This document shows positions 32,771-43,358 of a stretch of DNA of 64,000 nt, in pieces. The notes beneath the pieces are model-generated. The model was given only the letters and a program-made list of their open reading frames with translations. It did not search any database and had not been told where the DNA came from. The DNA lies in contig JARWKL010000003.1 of the NCBI GenBank assembly GCA_029961685.1, positions 12,323,282 through 12,387,281 on the forward strand, written 5' to 3'. Source of the DNA: Aristolochia californica (taxonomy: Eukaryota; Streptophyta; Magnoliopsida; Piperales; Aristolochiaceae). Positions within the stretch are counted from its first letter, which is position 1; each line of letters begins with the position of its first letter. Made by a program: the position numbers and the translations under genes.

Positions 32771-32905
32771 CATTGGTGCATAAGTTCTTAATAATTTAAA
32801 GAAAAATAAACAACCAATTGGTGCATAAGTTCTTAATAATTTGGAGAAAAATAAACAACCAATTGGTGGATAAGTTCTTTATAATTTGCATAGAGAAAAA
32901 TAAAC
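32771..32905. repeat. 45-bp tandem repeat, three copies
   Basis: ATTGGTGCATAAGTTCTTAA starts at 32772, 32817 and 32862, followed each time by TAATTT...GAAAAATAAACA. The third copy is slightly altered and longer. It lies in the hAT leader region just left of the transposase. Confidence 0.85.
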
Positions 32906-33078
32906 ACTGGACTAATGAACCATTGTCACACTCTCTCTGTATAATTTACATAATATAAATTAGGAATTGTTTCTATCTACTCTCTTATCTATGTGTCTAC
33001 ATTTATTTGTTAATCTTTTTTTTTTATATATATCTGTGTTGTTTGAATTGAATTTTTTCTTTATGCTTTTAATTTGTA

Positions 33079-35190
33079 ATGATTCTAATAGAAGTAAGAA
33101 TGTCAACACCTCTTGCTCAATTGACATCAGTAGTTAACATTAGTTCTAGTGTAGCCATAGATAGTGACTCAACTCCACTAAAGTCATATCCCTTTAGAAC
33201 TACTAATGTAACTGAAGTGAGCCTAGATGACGGTACCCTAAATGAGGTAGAAGGTGACTCTATCCATAGTTCAAAAAGACAAAAAAGGTCTCATGTGTGG
33301 TTCGTATTCAAAGAAGTCTCACTTATAGATGGTACAAAAAAGGCTCAATGTATTCATTGTAAAAACAATTTGAGTATTATTAGTAGTGGAGTGACCACAC
33401 ATATGAGTTGACATTTGAAACGTTGTCCTAGTAGAAAAGTGGCAATGAGAAAATAAAAAACCATAAATTTTCAACCACTAGGGTCTAATGTTGATCATAA
33501 TCCATCTTGTCTTCCTTTTATGGATTTTGGAGGCAAATATGATCAAGCTAGAATTAGAGTACTCATTACTCATTGGACTCTTATGCATGAACATCCATTC
33601 ATGATAGTAGAAGAGGAGGGATTTAATTTTGTAATGAAGATGGCAAATGTGAATTATAAAAAAATATCCCGTAAGACCATTAAGAAGGAGTGTATGGAGG
33701 TGTACGAGGTAAAAAAAAAAAAGAAATTGAAAACTTTATTAAAAGAGATTAACAAGATTAGTCTTACCACGGATCTTTGGAAGTCCCAAAATCAAAAGAT
33801 TGAATACATGGTTATTACTGGGTATTTTATTGATAGTAATTGGAAGCTACAAAAATGAGTCTTGAAATTTGTGCATGTTCCTCCTCCTCCTCATGGTGTT
33901 GATATAGCAAATGCTATTTAAAAGCGTTTGAAAGACTGGAAAATCGAAATAAAGTATTTACTATCTTAGTTGATAATGTTGCATATAATGATGTTTGTTT
34001 GAGAGTTTTGAAATATAATTTTTAAGAAATAGGAAATTGGTTTGCGGTTGCTGTGCGTTTTGTTGTACTCATATTCTGAACTTATTAGTCCAAGATGGTC
34101 TTGTTTAGATTAAATATATCATTGGGAATGTGCATGAGAGTGTCAAATTCATAAATCTGTCTGAGGCTAGACTTCACACTTTTTTCTGAAATTGTGCAGT
34201 GATTACTACTTGGTGAAAAAAGGTTGGTTATTGATTGTCCAAATTATTGGAACTTCACGTATGACTTGTTGTCTTTTTCATTAAAATTCAAAGAGGCATT
34301 TCCTAGATTTCAAGATAGAGAACCAACTTATGATTGTTTGCAAAGTCTCGATGAATGGGAAAAGGTATAAATGGTGTGTGGGATTCTAGAAGTTTTTAAT
34401 GTAGTCACTGATAATTTTTGGGAGTGACTACCCTACTTCCAATTTGTACCTTAGTGAGTTATATAGGGTAAAAGAAATTCTGAATTTTCATTCTTCAAAT
34501 GAAAATGTTTTCAATTGGATAATGGTTAGTAGAATGAAAGAGAAATTTAAGTTCTGGGGTGAATGCAATTTGTTGATGGTTGTTGCTCCTATTTTGGATA
34601 CAATGGTCAAATTAAGATTGATCGAATTGTGTTTTCCAGAGATATATTCTGAGAAGGAAGCTACAATGAATATAAACTTAGTTTGTTGGACCTTATGTGA
34701 GATTTATGATGAATATGTATCCATATATAATATGGAGATTTTTAAAGAAGGGATTGCTTCAAGTATTAGCTCTACAGGTGTTTCCACAAGTCATAGGTCA
34801 CATTCTTCATCAAGTTCAGGTTGGTCAAAGTTAATGACTTATGTGAAGCAAATGGAAGTAGTGTATTCACCAAGATAAGAATTGGAAAATTATCTTGAAG
34901 AAAGTGTATATTTGTGAGGAAACTTCACAATATGATTTTGATGTTTTAAAATGGTGGAAAGTGTATAATTTGAAAGTTTGGGTATTATTTAAGATTGTAG
35001 CATACATCCGTATAATTTCCATATCCACATTAGCTTCAGAGTCTACCTTTAGTACTGATAGTAGAGTAATAGACCCATATCGTTCTTTCTTGACACCAAA
35101 TATAGTTTAAACTTTGATTTGTAGCAGTGATTGGGTTTGGGCTCTTCACGGTGTCAAGAAAAATTTAAAGGTGAACTACTTTTGAATAAT
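33079..35190 (+). pseudogene. hAT transposase with BED zinc finger, broken
   Basis: The ATG at 33079 starts a 110-codon frame containing a BED-type finger (VWFVFKEV, then CIHC at about residues 95-98) that stops at a TGA just before the finger's His/Cys pair (HLKRC follows the stop). Further parts follow in order. At 33520-33858 is the start of the catalytic region, with ISLTTDLWKS. At 33859-34440 it is heavily frameshifted. At 34444-34878 is the helical middle. At 34895-35110 the C-terminal hAT dimerisation region reads ISISTLASESTFSTDSRVID. At least four stops or shifts separate these, so no functional transposase can be made. It runs in the same direction as the element's left-to-right ends. 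Confidence 0.85.
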
Positions 35191-35936
35191 TATTTATTAT
35201 GATATTTTTTGAGTAAATTTTTTAGTTTTATTTATTAAATATTTGTTTGATGATCACAACCTCAGAAGAAGATTGTGGAGATAATGCTACCAATTACTTG
35301 ATTTTTCATTTTTTCTCATCTTGGTAATTTTAATATTTTTTACTACATTAAGTAATTAGTAGAGGAAGAGTATTTTATATCAAACAATAATAAGTTTTAT
35401 TCTTTTGCTTTTGTCATAGGTGGAGATTTTGCTCACGCGAACGGGGACTTCACATATTATTTTCGAGCATGAAGAGAAAGAGCTAGAGTTTATAAATTTA
35501 TACTAGATGTGTAGTTTTTATTTGGGTGATTGTAAATTGATATTGATATTTTAATGATGTTTTTGCGTTTGATTATTAAATAAAATTTGTGTATAATATT
35601 ATGTAGTGTTTATGATCAATTTTATGCAGAGTATATAGACAATTTTATGTAGGGTTTATGTACAGAGGTTATGCCCAATTTTATGTAAAATTTATGCATA
35701 ATTTTATATATAGTTTATTTGATATGCATTTTATGCAAAATTTTAAATATAGGTTGCAGCTTAAACTCGGCTCAAGCTCGACTCGGTTAAAATTTTGTGG
35801 GCTAGAACTCGATTACAGTGTTAGGCTCGAGGCAGGGCTCGGTTTCAGGCTTGAGTTCAAAATATTTAAATCAAGCCCAACTCAAACATAGCCAGGTTCA
35901 AGCTCGGCTCGGTTCAATGCCACCCCTACTGGCAAC

Positions 35937-36082
35937 TATTACATAGTGGTCACTTACTGAAATTTTGAGAACATTCAAGTGGGGTTGGCTAGAAATATAT
36001 GGTGGACTCAGAAGGTTAGAAATACAGAGAATACCCACAAAGCATAATTAAAAATTAGAGTCATAAGGATTCTTCTACATAA
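35937..36082. other. Short spacer between hAT and the next element
   Basis: Nothing recognised. Confidence 0.5.
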
Positions 36083-36706
36083 ATGTTAGTGTACAAGGAA
36101 AAGTGAAAGTGAATCACTTACCCAAAATCGTTAGTGCATGTTCAAAGAGTGAAAGTGAAAGTGAAAGTGAATCACTTTCACTTGCTCCCGTGTAAAACGA
36201 CTAAAAATAAAATCAACTGGTTCACCCTTTGAATTTACTTTCACTCGTTCTCTCTCTTGAAGATCTCTACATCCCTCTCTCTCGACACTCCACTCATTGC
36301 CTCCCTCTCAACCCTCATCTCTTTAGACGCTCCTCTATCTACTTCCTTCTCAACCCTTGTCTCTCTCGATGCTCCTCTTGCCGATGACAGGTGAGCTTCG
36401 AAGCCATTCTCTTGCCCTCTCACCGTGATGTTTCCCTTTTACTCGGCCCGTTGCTCGCACTCGCCCTGACTTTCTATGTAATACTTTTATTTTTCTTTTT
36501 AATTATTTTATTAATTTATACTACTCTAAATTTTATTTTATTTTATTAATAAAATATCCTATTTATTTATTTATTACATTCATGATTTTTCATACTATAT
36601 ATTTAATTACTAATTTAAGAGTGATAATTAAGATATTGTAAAAGTAAGAATTTGATAAAGTATCTAGACATTATAAAATTAATCATTTTTTTAAAGTATT
36701 CTATAT

Positions 36707-37364
36707 TGTTGGAATTAGGATCCCTTTTCCATAATTCTGAGCAAGAGAAAGAAGAAGAAAAAAAAGAGAAAATGGAAGAAGAGCTCTCGGGTAGAGAGAA
36801 GAAAAAATAAAAGAGCAAAGAGACTTGCGCCAAGCAAAGGGAGTGAGAGAGAGAGTAACTCGAGAATGAGATGTGTAACTTGATTAATTTCGAATTACAA
36901 CACCTCTATTTATAGTAGAGGAGGAGGTAGAGTCCTTATACAATTAACCTTTCAATCCTAATTACATTCCAACTCTAACTCTCTAAGATAAGTCTATTTA
37001 AATCAAACTACTAGAAGCATAATATGAGTTGAACTAGAACTCTTGTTCTTCACGTGACTATAGGGGAGAAGGCCAGCTCGTAGCCTTATTCTTGTGGGTC
37101 CCTCATGATCCTCCAGCTCATCTTGATAAGATTGACAACTCGTGAGAAATTTTTGGGTCCCACTTGATCTTCAAGTATTCTAACTCAATTCTACCAGTGC
37201 TTCTTGATTCCTAATTCATGCTTGCTTGGGTGAGGACTCTTCTTGGTGTCCCACATCCTCATGGTAGGTCCCACCAACTCGAACATCATGGTGGGTCCCA
37301 ACAGCTCAAGCGCCATGGTGGGTCCCACCAGCTCGATCGCCATGGTGGGTCCCACATTGTAACA
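36707..37364 (-). repeat. 3' LTR of the 36707-42877 copia element, with a 27-bp tandem repeat
   Basis: 658 bp, TGTTGGAATTAGG...CATTGTAACA. At 37263-37343 three 27-bp units of the form GGTGGGTCCCACCAGCTCG..CGCCAT stand in tandem, with a partial fourth; the other LTR has fewer. Confidence 0.85.
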
Positions 37365-37371
37365 CTCGCCC

Positions 37372-39322
37372 TCAAGCTGGGGGTGAGAAGACATAATAAA
37401 TGCCTAGCTTGCTGCATACGGTAGACATGATCTTGTGAGTGACTGGCTTGGTGAGAATGTCTGTAACTTGATTTTGTGATGATATATGCTTCAAAAATAA
37501 GAAACTAGCTTGAAACTTTTCTCGTATAAAATGGCAATTCACTTCAATATGCTTTGTCCTTTCATAGAAGACTGGATTCGATGTAGTGTGTATTGCTGCT
37601 TGATTGTCACAGTATAGATCTATTGGAACTTTTTTGTAGAATCCAAACTCAGAGAGAAGAGATCTTATCCATATGAGTTCACTAACAGTGTATGCCATGG
37701 CTCTGTATTCTGCTTCTGCACTTGACTGTGCTACTATATTTTGCTTTTTTCTTTTCCATGTAACCAGATTTCCCCCAACCAACGTACAAAATCCTGAAGT
37801 AGATTTTATGTCATCTGGGGATCCACCCTAGTCTGCATCTGAGAATCCTTTGATGTTGAAGTGACCATGATTTTTATATAGAAGCCCCCTTCCAGAAGCT
37901 CCTTTCAGATATGGTAGTATTCTTTCAAGTGCTTGCCAATGACTAAGTTGTGGCTTGTGCATGTATTGACTTACCACACTTAATACGTATGAAATATCCG
38001 GCCTTGTTACACACAGGTAAATAAGTCGTCCCACTAGTCTTTGATATTTTCTAATATCTTCATCTTCTCCAGTGCCGCCACATAATTTTGTATTTGCATC
38101 CATAGGAATGTCTGCTAGTTTGCATCACATCATTCTTGTTTCTTCTAGTAGATCAAGAGCATACTTCCTTTGGGATAGGACAATCCCATGTCTGGATTGT
38201 AACACTTCAATACCCAAGAAATATTTGAGTAATCCAAGATCCTTCATCTGGAATTCTGCACATATTTTCTCCTTTGTTTTCTGAATGCGCTCGGATTCGC
38301 TTCCAGTTAAAATAATATCATCAACACATACAACTAAAATCACCTTACCTCTTGTTGTATTTTCAATAAATACTAAGTGATCTGTAGAGCATCTGTGAAA
38401 ATTGGCCCGTCTAATGTCTTGATTAAATTTCTCAAACCATGCTCGAGGGGATTGCTTTAGACCATATAGAGATTTTTTAAGGCGACATACGGATTCCCCC
38501 TCAACCACATACCCAGGTGGTTGTTGCATGTAAATTTCTTCTTTAATATCACTCTTTAGAAATGCATTTTTTACATCCAGTTGATATATTGGCCATGATG
38601 AATTGACTGCCAAAGATAATAAGATACGTACCGAGTTCATTTTTGCCACTGGAGAGAAGGTTTCTTCATAATCAATTCCATAGCACTGAGTATAACATTT
38701 TGCAACCAGTCGAACCTTCAGTTGTGCAATGGACCCATCCAGATTGTGTTTGATAGTATAAACCCACTGGCAACCAACGGGTTTTTTATCTGTGGGAAGA
38801 GGAACAAATGACCATGTATGATTGTCATTAAGTGCCTTCATTTCTTCATCCATTGCTGCCTTCCACCCTGGATTAAAGAGCCTCCTGATATGACTATGAA
38901 ACAAATATGGAGGAAATAGAAGAAAGAAACTGATAACATAAAGGTGAGAGGTGATGATGAGACACAAAATTGGAAATAGGATGAGAAGCAGAAGGTTGAG
39001 TGCATGATCGAGGTTCTTTCTGTATATCAATAAGGCGAGTATCATATTGAGGACCAAAAATAACTGGTGATGAAGGACTTACCTCTAGTGGATTTGTTAA
39101 CTTGGCAGGTGTGGTGTCGGCCACTTGTTCTGGGGGTTGAATGATCTTTGTATCACAAGGCACAACCGGTCTAGGGGAACTTGGTACTGAGGATAGACCA
39201 TGAGGAGCGCTATTAGAATAAGATGAGGAGTCTTCAAAAAATGTTACATCCCTGGACACAAATAAACATTGCAGAGTAGGACTATAACAAACATAACCCT
39301 TTTGTGTGCGAGAGTATCCCAA
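37372..39322 (-). pseudogene. Copia pol 3' half: integrase C terminus, reverse transcriptase, RNase H
   Basis: The minus strand reads, in order: the integrase tail with GYSRTQKGYVCY and FVSRDVTFFE (39322-38894); an RVT_2-type reverse transcriptase (39057-38125) with GCQWVYTIK, DVKNAFLKSD and [16 protein letters not shown]; more of reverse transcriptase and the first RNase H part (38103-37828) with RLVGRLIYL and FSDAD; and the RNase H end (37782-37372) with SSAEAEYRAMA and the DNQAA/RTKHIEV region. The catalytic YVDD reads CVDD, which removes the tyrosine. Stops at the ends of these frames separate the domains. The enzyme would copy the element's RNA into DNA; here it cannot be made whole. Confidence 0.9.
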
Positions 39323-39739
39323 AAAAATACACTTGATAGATTTAGGATCAAGTTTGTTGTGTCTAGGTAATGAGTTATGAACAAAACATTAACATCCAAA
39401 GACCTTCAACGGTAATGAAAACGGATCATCATTTGGTAATAATCTAGAGTAGGGAGATTTATTACCAAGAACAGTAGATGGTAGATGATTAATAAGAAAG
39501 AAAGTCGTAAGGACGGCATGAGGTCAATAAAAGTATGAAAATTTCATGGCATATAACAAACCTCGAGCTACCTCAAGAATATGACGATTTTTCCGTTCAG
39601 CTACACCATTTTGTTGAGGAGTGTAGGCGCATGATGTTTGATGGATAATGCCATTTTTTTGACAAAAAGAGTCAAGGTCTTTGGAAATGTATTCTTTGGC
39701 ATTATAAGACCAGAAAATTTTTATTTTCTAACCAAATTG

Positions 39740-40236
39740 TCAGAGTACCATATCATGAAATGACTTAAAAATAAATTGTGTGAGTACCATAGCATGAAAT
39801 GACTTAAAAATAAATTGTGTGAGTACCATAGCATGAAATGACTTTAAAATGTATGGTATCTCAAAATGCTCCTTAAAGACAAACAACCAAGTTGTGCGAG
39901 TGAAATCATCAATAAAAGTAATAAAATATTTTGCTTGAGAAATATTAGAGACACTCGAGGGCCCCCAAACATCAGTATAAATTAACGAAAATAGAGTGTC
40001 ATTTTTGTCTTCTGGACGAGGAGAGTATGTACTCCTTTGATGTTTACTCAATTGACAAACCTCACAACGAAATTCTGACCTGATTTTAAGAGATGGAAAC
40101 ATATAATGAAGAGACTATGCAGAAGGATGTCTAAACCGATTGTGCCATAAACGTGTCTCATTTTCAGTAGTAGAAACCATATTGATTTTTGGCACGTCCA
40201 AGTAGTCAAACCCCCCTTGTTCATGGCCTCCACCAA
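39740..40236 (-). pseudogene. Copia integrase fragment (GAG-pre-integrase and catalytic core) with tandem duplication
   Basis: On the minus strand the CEVCQLSKHQR zinc-binding end is followed by LIYTDVWGPS and YFITFIDDFTRTTW, carrying the first catalytic aspartates of the core. The frame then runs into a 39-bp tandem duplication (39741-39860) encoding repeats of FKSFHAMVLTQFI and ends. The remainder of the core is out of frame upstream of 39740 or lost. Confidence 0.85.
39741..39860. repeat. 39-bp tandem repeat, about three copies, in the integrase region
   Basis: The unit starts ACTTAAAAATAAATTGTGTG and continues AGTACCATAGCATGAAATG. The period is a multiple of three, so the frame is kept through it. 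Confidence 0.9.
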
Positions 40237-40294
40237 TCACCTGCTTCGTTACAAGATCCTGAAAGACACATGAAGTGGGTGAGAAGGTAACCGA

Positions 40295-41607
40295 TTAATT
40301 AAAATATTTTGTAAGCTGACTAACAGATAATAGGTTCAAAGGAAAAGTAGGAACAAAAAGAATATCAGTGAGCAGAAGTGACGGGGTGACATAAGTGGAA
40401 CCTTTCCCTTGGACTTTGGTTTGAGAACCATCAGCTATGGTAACAAACTTGTGTGAAAGACTCAGAGATAGAGAATGTAATAAATTTTTGTTACCTATAA
40501 GATGCTCAGAGGCTCCTGAATCAATTATCCAGGATAAAGATGAGGTAGATAGCATACCTAAAGCGGTAGTGGTAGCAGTAGTTGCGGAGGAACTAGGAGA
40601 AAAACCTAACATTGTCTTCTTTTTCTTAAATAGTTCATACTTTTCGTCAGTAATATTTTTCTGTGCAGATGTTGTTGTGGGATGTTCTTCTTTTGTATCA
40701 CTCATAAAGGTTTGATTAGCCCTTGTCAATTTTGACTTTTCATTTGATTTATAGCATATTTCTTTATAATGGCCATATTTTCCATTGAAAGTGCATGCCC
40801 TGTAACAGCACTGATCTACAGTGTGGCCAAAATATTTACAATGAGTACATTTGGTATCATCTATTCTGCCAGCACTAGTCCTTCCACCTCTTCCTTTGCC
40901 TGCTCTATAACCTCTACCTTGGCCTTGGCCGTGGTCAAATGATGATCCTCTATGATCAGAATACATAACGGATGATAAATCAGTAGTGGAGGAAGAAGTG
41001 TCTGGAATACGAAGTAGTGTTGCACATACATCATCAAACTTTGGGATAGCAGATCACTCAAAAGTTGACTCTAGGCAATCTCAAGATGAGGTTTAACATT
41101 TGCAAGACAAATAACAGTAATTAAGGCTTCCTTCTATTTGTTTTGGATAGAAATATCAATGTTTGAGGGCTGAGCTAACTTCCACTCTTGAAGAAAGCCT
41201 CTAAAGTGGGCCAAGTACTCATGAATATTTTCTCCTTGTTTAGTATTCAACATTCTTTGGAGAATATCATAGGGTCTATGAAGTGTATCCGGGCATGAGT
41301 ATAGTTTAACACATGTCTCCCAAATTGGTTTAGCAGTATCAAGATGAATAACATTACTAGAGACATGTTCTTCCATGCTATTTATTAGCCAACCGATTAC
41401 CAAAGTATCATTCTTCAACCATTTCATATAAAAAATATCATCTTCATCAACAGGTGATCCTCGGGTAGTGAGGTAACTAAGTAGGTCTTTTGTTATAAGA
41501 AACCTCTGAACCGATGTGGACCAACTCATAAAATTTGATACCCCACGTAAGGGTATGGTGGTGATTCTCAATATATCACCTTTGATATTCATATTTTCGT
41601 CAGCCAT
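40295..41607 (-). pseudogene. Copia gag and protease, frameshifted
   Basis: From the probable start at 41607 (MADENMN) the minus strand encodes a UBN2-type capsid (LRGVSNFMSWS, IWETCVKLY, YLAHFRGFL) ending at 41134. It resumes in other frames at 41061-40861 and 40966-40295. These include a Gly/Arg-rich linker, a zinc knuckle CTHCKYFGHTVDQC in which the final Cys is retained, and the protease site WIIDSGASEHL followed by LTDILFVPTFPLNLLSV. The capsid-linker junction has at least one shift and a stop. Confidence 0.9.
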
Positions 41608-42098
41608 GATAGGCCTTTCTTCAATTTTTTTTTCTAATAATAACACCAAGTAGCACTTCTTCAATCAACTCGATGTATGGAAAAATTTAGCATCAATGCT
41701 AAATTATTATTCTTAACTTTTTTTCAAAACCACTCATAAGAGGCTCAATAAAATTCTTCTATATCAGGGAACTCTTATCCCACGAAAAAAAATCTAATAA
41801 TCTGATTATGGACTGGTCTTGGTAAACAGAATTTCCAAACCGATAAAATTGTTTTGATAGCTTCTTCTAGATAGAGAGGCATGCGTATCCACAACATAAT
41901 AGGATGAAAGCATTCACATAATCATCCTTGAATCATCTTCTAAATTCAAAAAACCAATAGCATAAAAAAAAAATTTGAACACTTATCTCTCGGCTTGTGT
42001 TCTTCCTTCATAAAATAGCCTTCTTTGAGTGGTGTTGATCATTACTTCTCTAGAGCATTCCTTTGACAAGGGATCCTAAATATAATGCTATGATACCA

Positions 42099-42877
42099 TG
42101 TTGGATTTAGTATCCTTTTTCCATAATTTCGAGCAAGAGAAAGAAGAAAGAAAAAAGAGAAAAGGAAGAAGAGCTCTCGGGTAGAGAGAAGAAAAAATAA
42201 ATGAGCACAGAGAGTTGCACCAAGCAAAGGGAGAGAGAGAGTAACTCGAGAATGAGATGTGTAACTCCCGGATAATGCTTGCATCCTCTATCTTACCGCG
42301 ACTGCTGGCACAGAGTTAGCCGATGCATATTCCTTAGATACCGTCATTGCTTATTCTCCGAGAAAAGAAGTTCATGACCCATGGGCCTTCTAGCTCCATG
42401 CGGCATTGCTCCGTCAGATTAATTCTGAATTACAACACTTCTATTTATAGTAGAGGAGGAGGTAGAGTCCTTATACAATTAGCCTTTCAATCTTAATTGC
42501 ATTCCAACTCTAACTCTCTACGATAAGTCTATTTAAACAAAACTAATAGAAGCATAATATGAGTTGAACTAGAACTCTTGCTTTCTTCATGTGACTATAG
42601 GGGAGAAGGCCAGCTCGTAGTCTTATCCTTGTGGGTCCCTCGTGATCCTCCAGCTCATCTTAATAAGGTTAACAGCTCGTGAGATATTTGTGGGTCCCAC
42701 TTGATCTTAAAGTCTTCTAACTCAATTTTGCTTGTGCTTCTTGATTCCTTAACTCATGCTTGCTTGGGTGAGAACTCTTCTTGGTGTCCCACGTCCTCTA
42801 GGACTCTTCTTGGTGTCCCACATCCTCATGGTGGGCCCTAGCAACTCGAGCATCATGGTGGGTCCCACATTGTAACA
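42099..42877 (-). repeat. 5' LTR of the 36707-42877 copia element, carrying a plastid rRNA insertion
   Basis: 779 bp, longer than its partner mainly because of the insertion at 42266-42418, and partly by a duplication of CTTCTTGGTGTCCCAC near 42778-42825. It starts TGTTGGATTTAGTATCC and ends CATTGTAACA. Confidence 0.85.
42266..42418 (-). pseudogene. Nuclear plastid DNA fragment: part of chloroplast 16S rRNA
   Basis: The minus strand reads CTGACGGAGCAATGCCGC, then GGCCCATGGGTCATGAACTT, CAATGACGGTATCT, ATCGGCTAACTCTGTGCCAG, CAG(T)CGCGGTAA and GAGGATGCAAGC. These are the conserved 16S rRNA words around the 530 loop in their plastid form. About 150 bases are present, well short of a gene. Several differences from the conserved form are C-to-T or G-to-A at former CpG sites (for example CATGACCCATGG for CACGACCCGTGG), as in methylated nuclear DNA. 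The other LTR lacks it at the corresponding position (GTAACT|TGATTAATT). Confidence 0.9.
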
Positions 42878-43358
42878 TATATTTTATAATTAGTTAAAGC
42901 CATAATTTTATATATTGTATTAATTTAGACTAAACTAAAATCTATCTTATTTTATTAATAAACTACTCTATTTAATTATTTATTATATTAATAAGTTTTA
43001 ATATTATATTAAATTAATAATTTAAGAGTGATAATTAAAAATTGTATAAGTTAGAATTTCTAAACATTATAAAAGTGACCATGTTTTTTTAGGTATATTA
43101 TTTTTTAAGTTAATTAAATTAATATTTATTTTAAAATTTTAATTTATTTAGCTTATTTTGTTAATAAAAAAGTTAAATACAACTGTCTTAATAAAGTAAA
43201 ATATATCAGATTATTTTATAAATAAAATCAATTTTTTTTATATTTTCTATTATACACACTAACACAAGAAAGTACTTTACACTGCACTATCTACTGAACA
43301 CATTAACACAAAAAAATAATTTACTTTTACTTTCACTTTAAAAGTGCATTAACCCCTC

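Larger units (their letters stand above)
26968..35928 (+). mobile_element. Decayed hAT transposon with transposase, split by a gypsy element
   Basis: The left end TAGGGTTTCATCGAACC and the right end (other strand) TAGGGGTGGCATTGAACC pair as terminal inverted repeats. The subterminal regions have the many TCGAGC/GGCTCG words seen in the related elements at 21464 and 50696. A hAT transposase pseudogene occupies 33079-35190. Subtracting the gypsy insertion (28292-32599) and one copy of its duplication leaves about 4.65 kb, a normal size for an autonomous hAT. The flanking octamers (ACATCAAT and CTGGCAAC) do not match, so the left border is less secure than the right. The 27280-28290 stretch, with a GTAAGT at 27298, would be a 5' leader intron. 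Confidence 0.65.
36707..42877 (-). mobile_element. Ty1/copia element, nearly complete but decayed, duplication TATAT
   Basis: The LTRs are 36707-37364 (3' LTR on the minus strand) and 42099-42877 (5' LTR). The flanking pentamers are both TATAT (36702-36706 and 42878-42882). The primer-binding site on the minus strand is TGGTATCATAGC (42087-42098), and the polypurine tract (AGCTTGAGGGCGAG) adjoins the 3' LTR. Gag, protease, integrase, reverse transcriptase and RNase H follow in copia order on the minus strand, broken by several stops and frameshifts. It is inserted in the Harbinger-like element. Its 5' LTR contains a plastid 16S rRNA fragment. Confidence 0.9.
36083..43358. mobile_element. Second Harbinger-like element, split by a copia insertion
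   Basis: The left end ATGTTAGTGTACAAGG and the right end (other strand) GGGGTTAATGCACTTTTA match the TTAGTGCAC ends of the 19045 element. Subterminal sequence matches too: GTGAAAGTGAATCACTTTCAC on the left; CACACTAACACAAGAAAGTACTTTACACTGCAC on the right. Without the copia element at 36707-42877 its length is about 1.1 kb. The exact outer borders and any TAA duplication are uncertain (TAA precedes the left end; AAA follows the right). No transposase is present. Confidence 0.55.

Noticed and set aside
37191..37394. Minus-strand frame with GPTM repeats as a repeat protein
   Set aside because: It is the 27-bp tandem repeat of an LTR read in one frame.
42266..42418. A ribosomal RNA gene
   Set aside because: Only about 150 of some 1500 bases of plastid 16S are present, with changes in conserved loops, and they lie inside an LTR.
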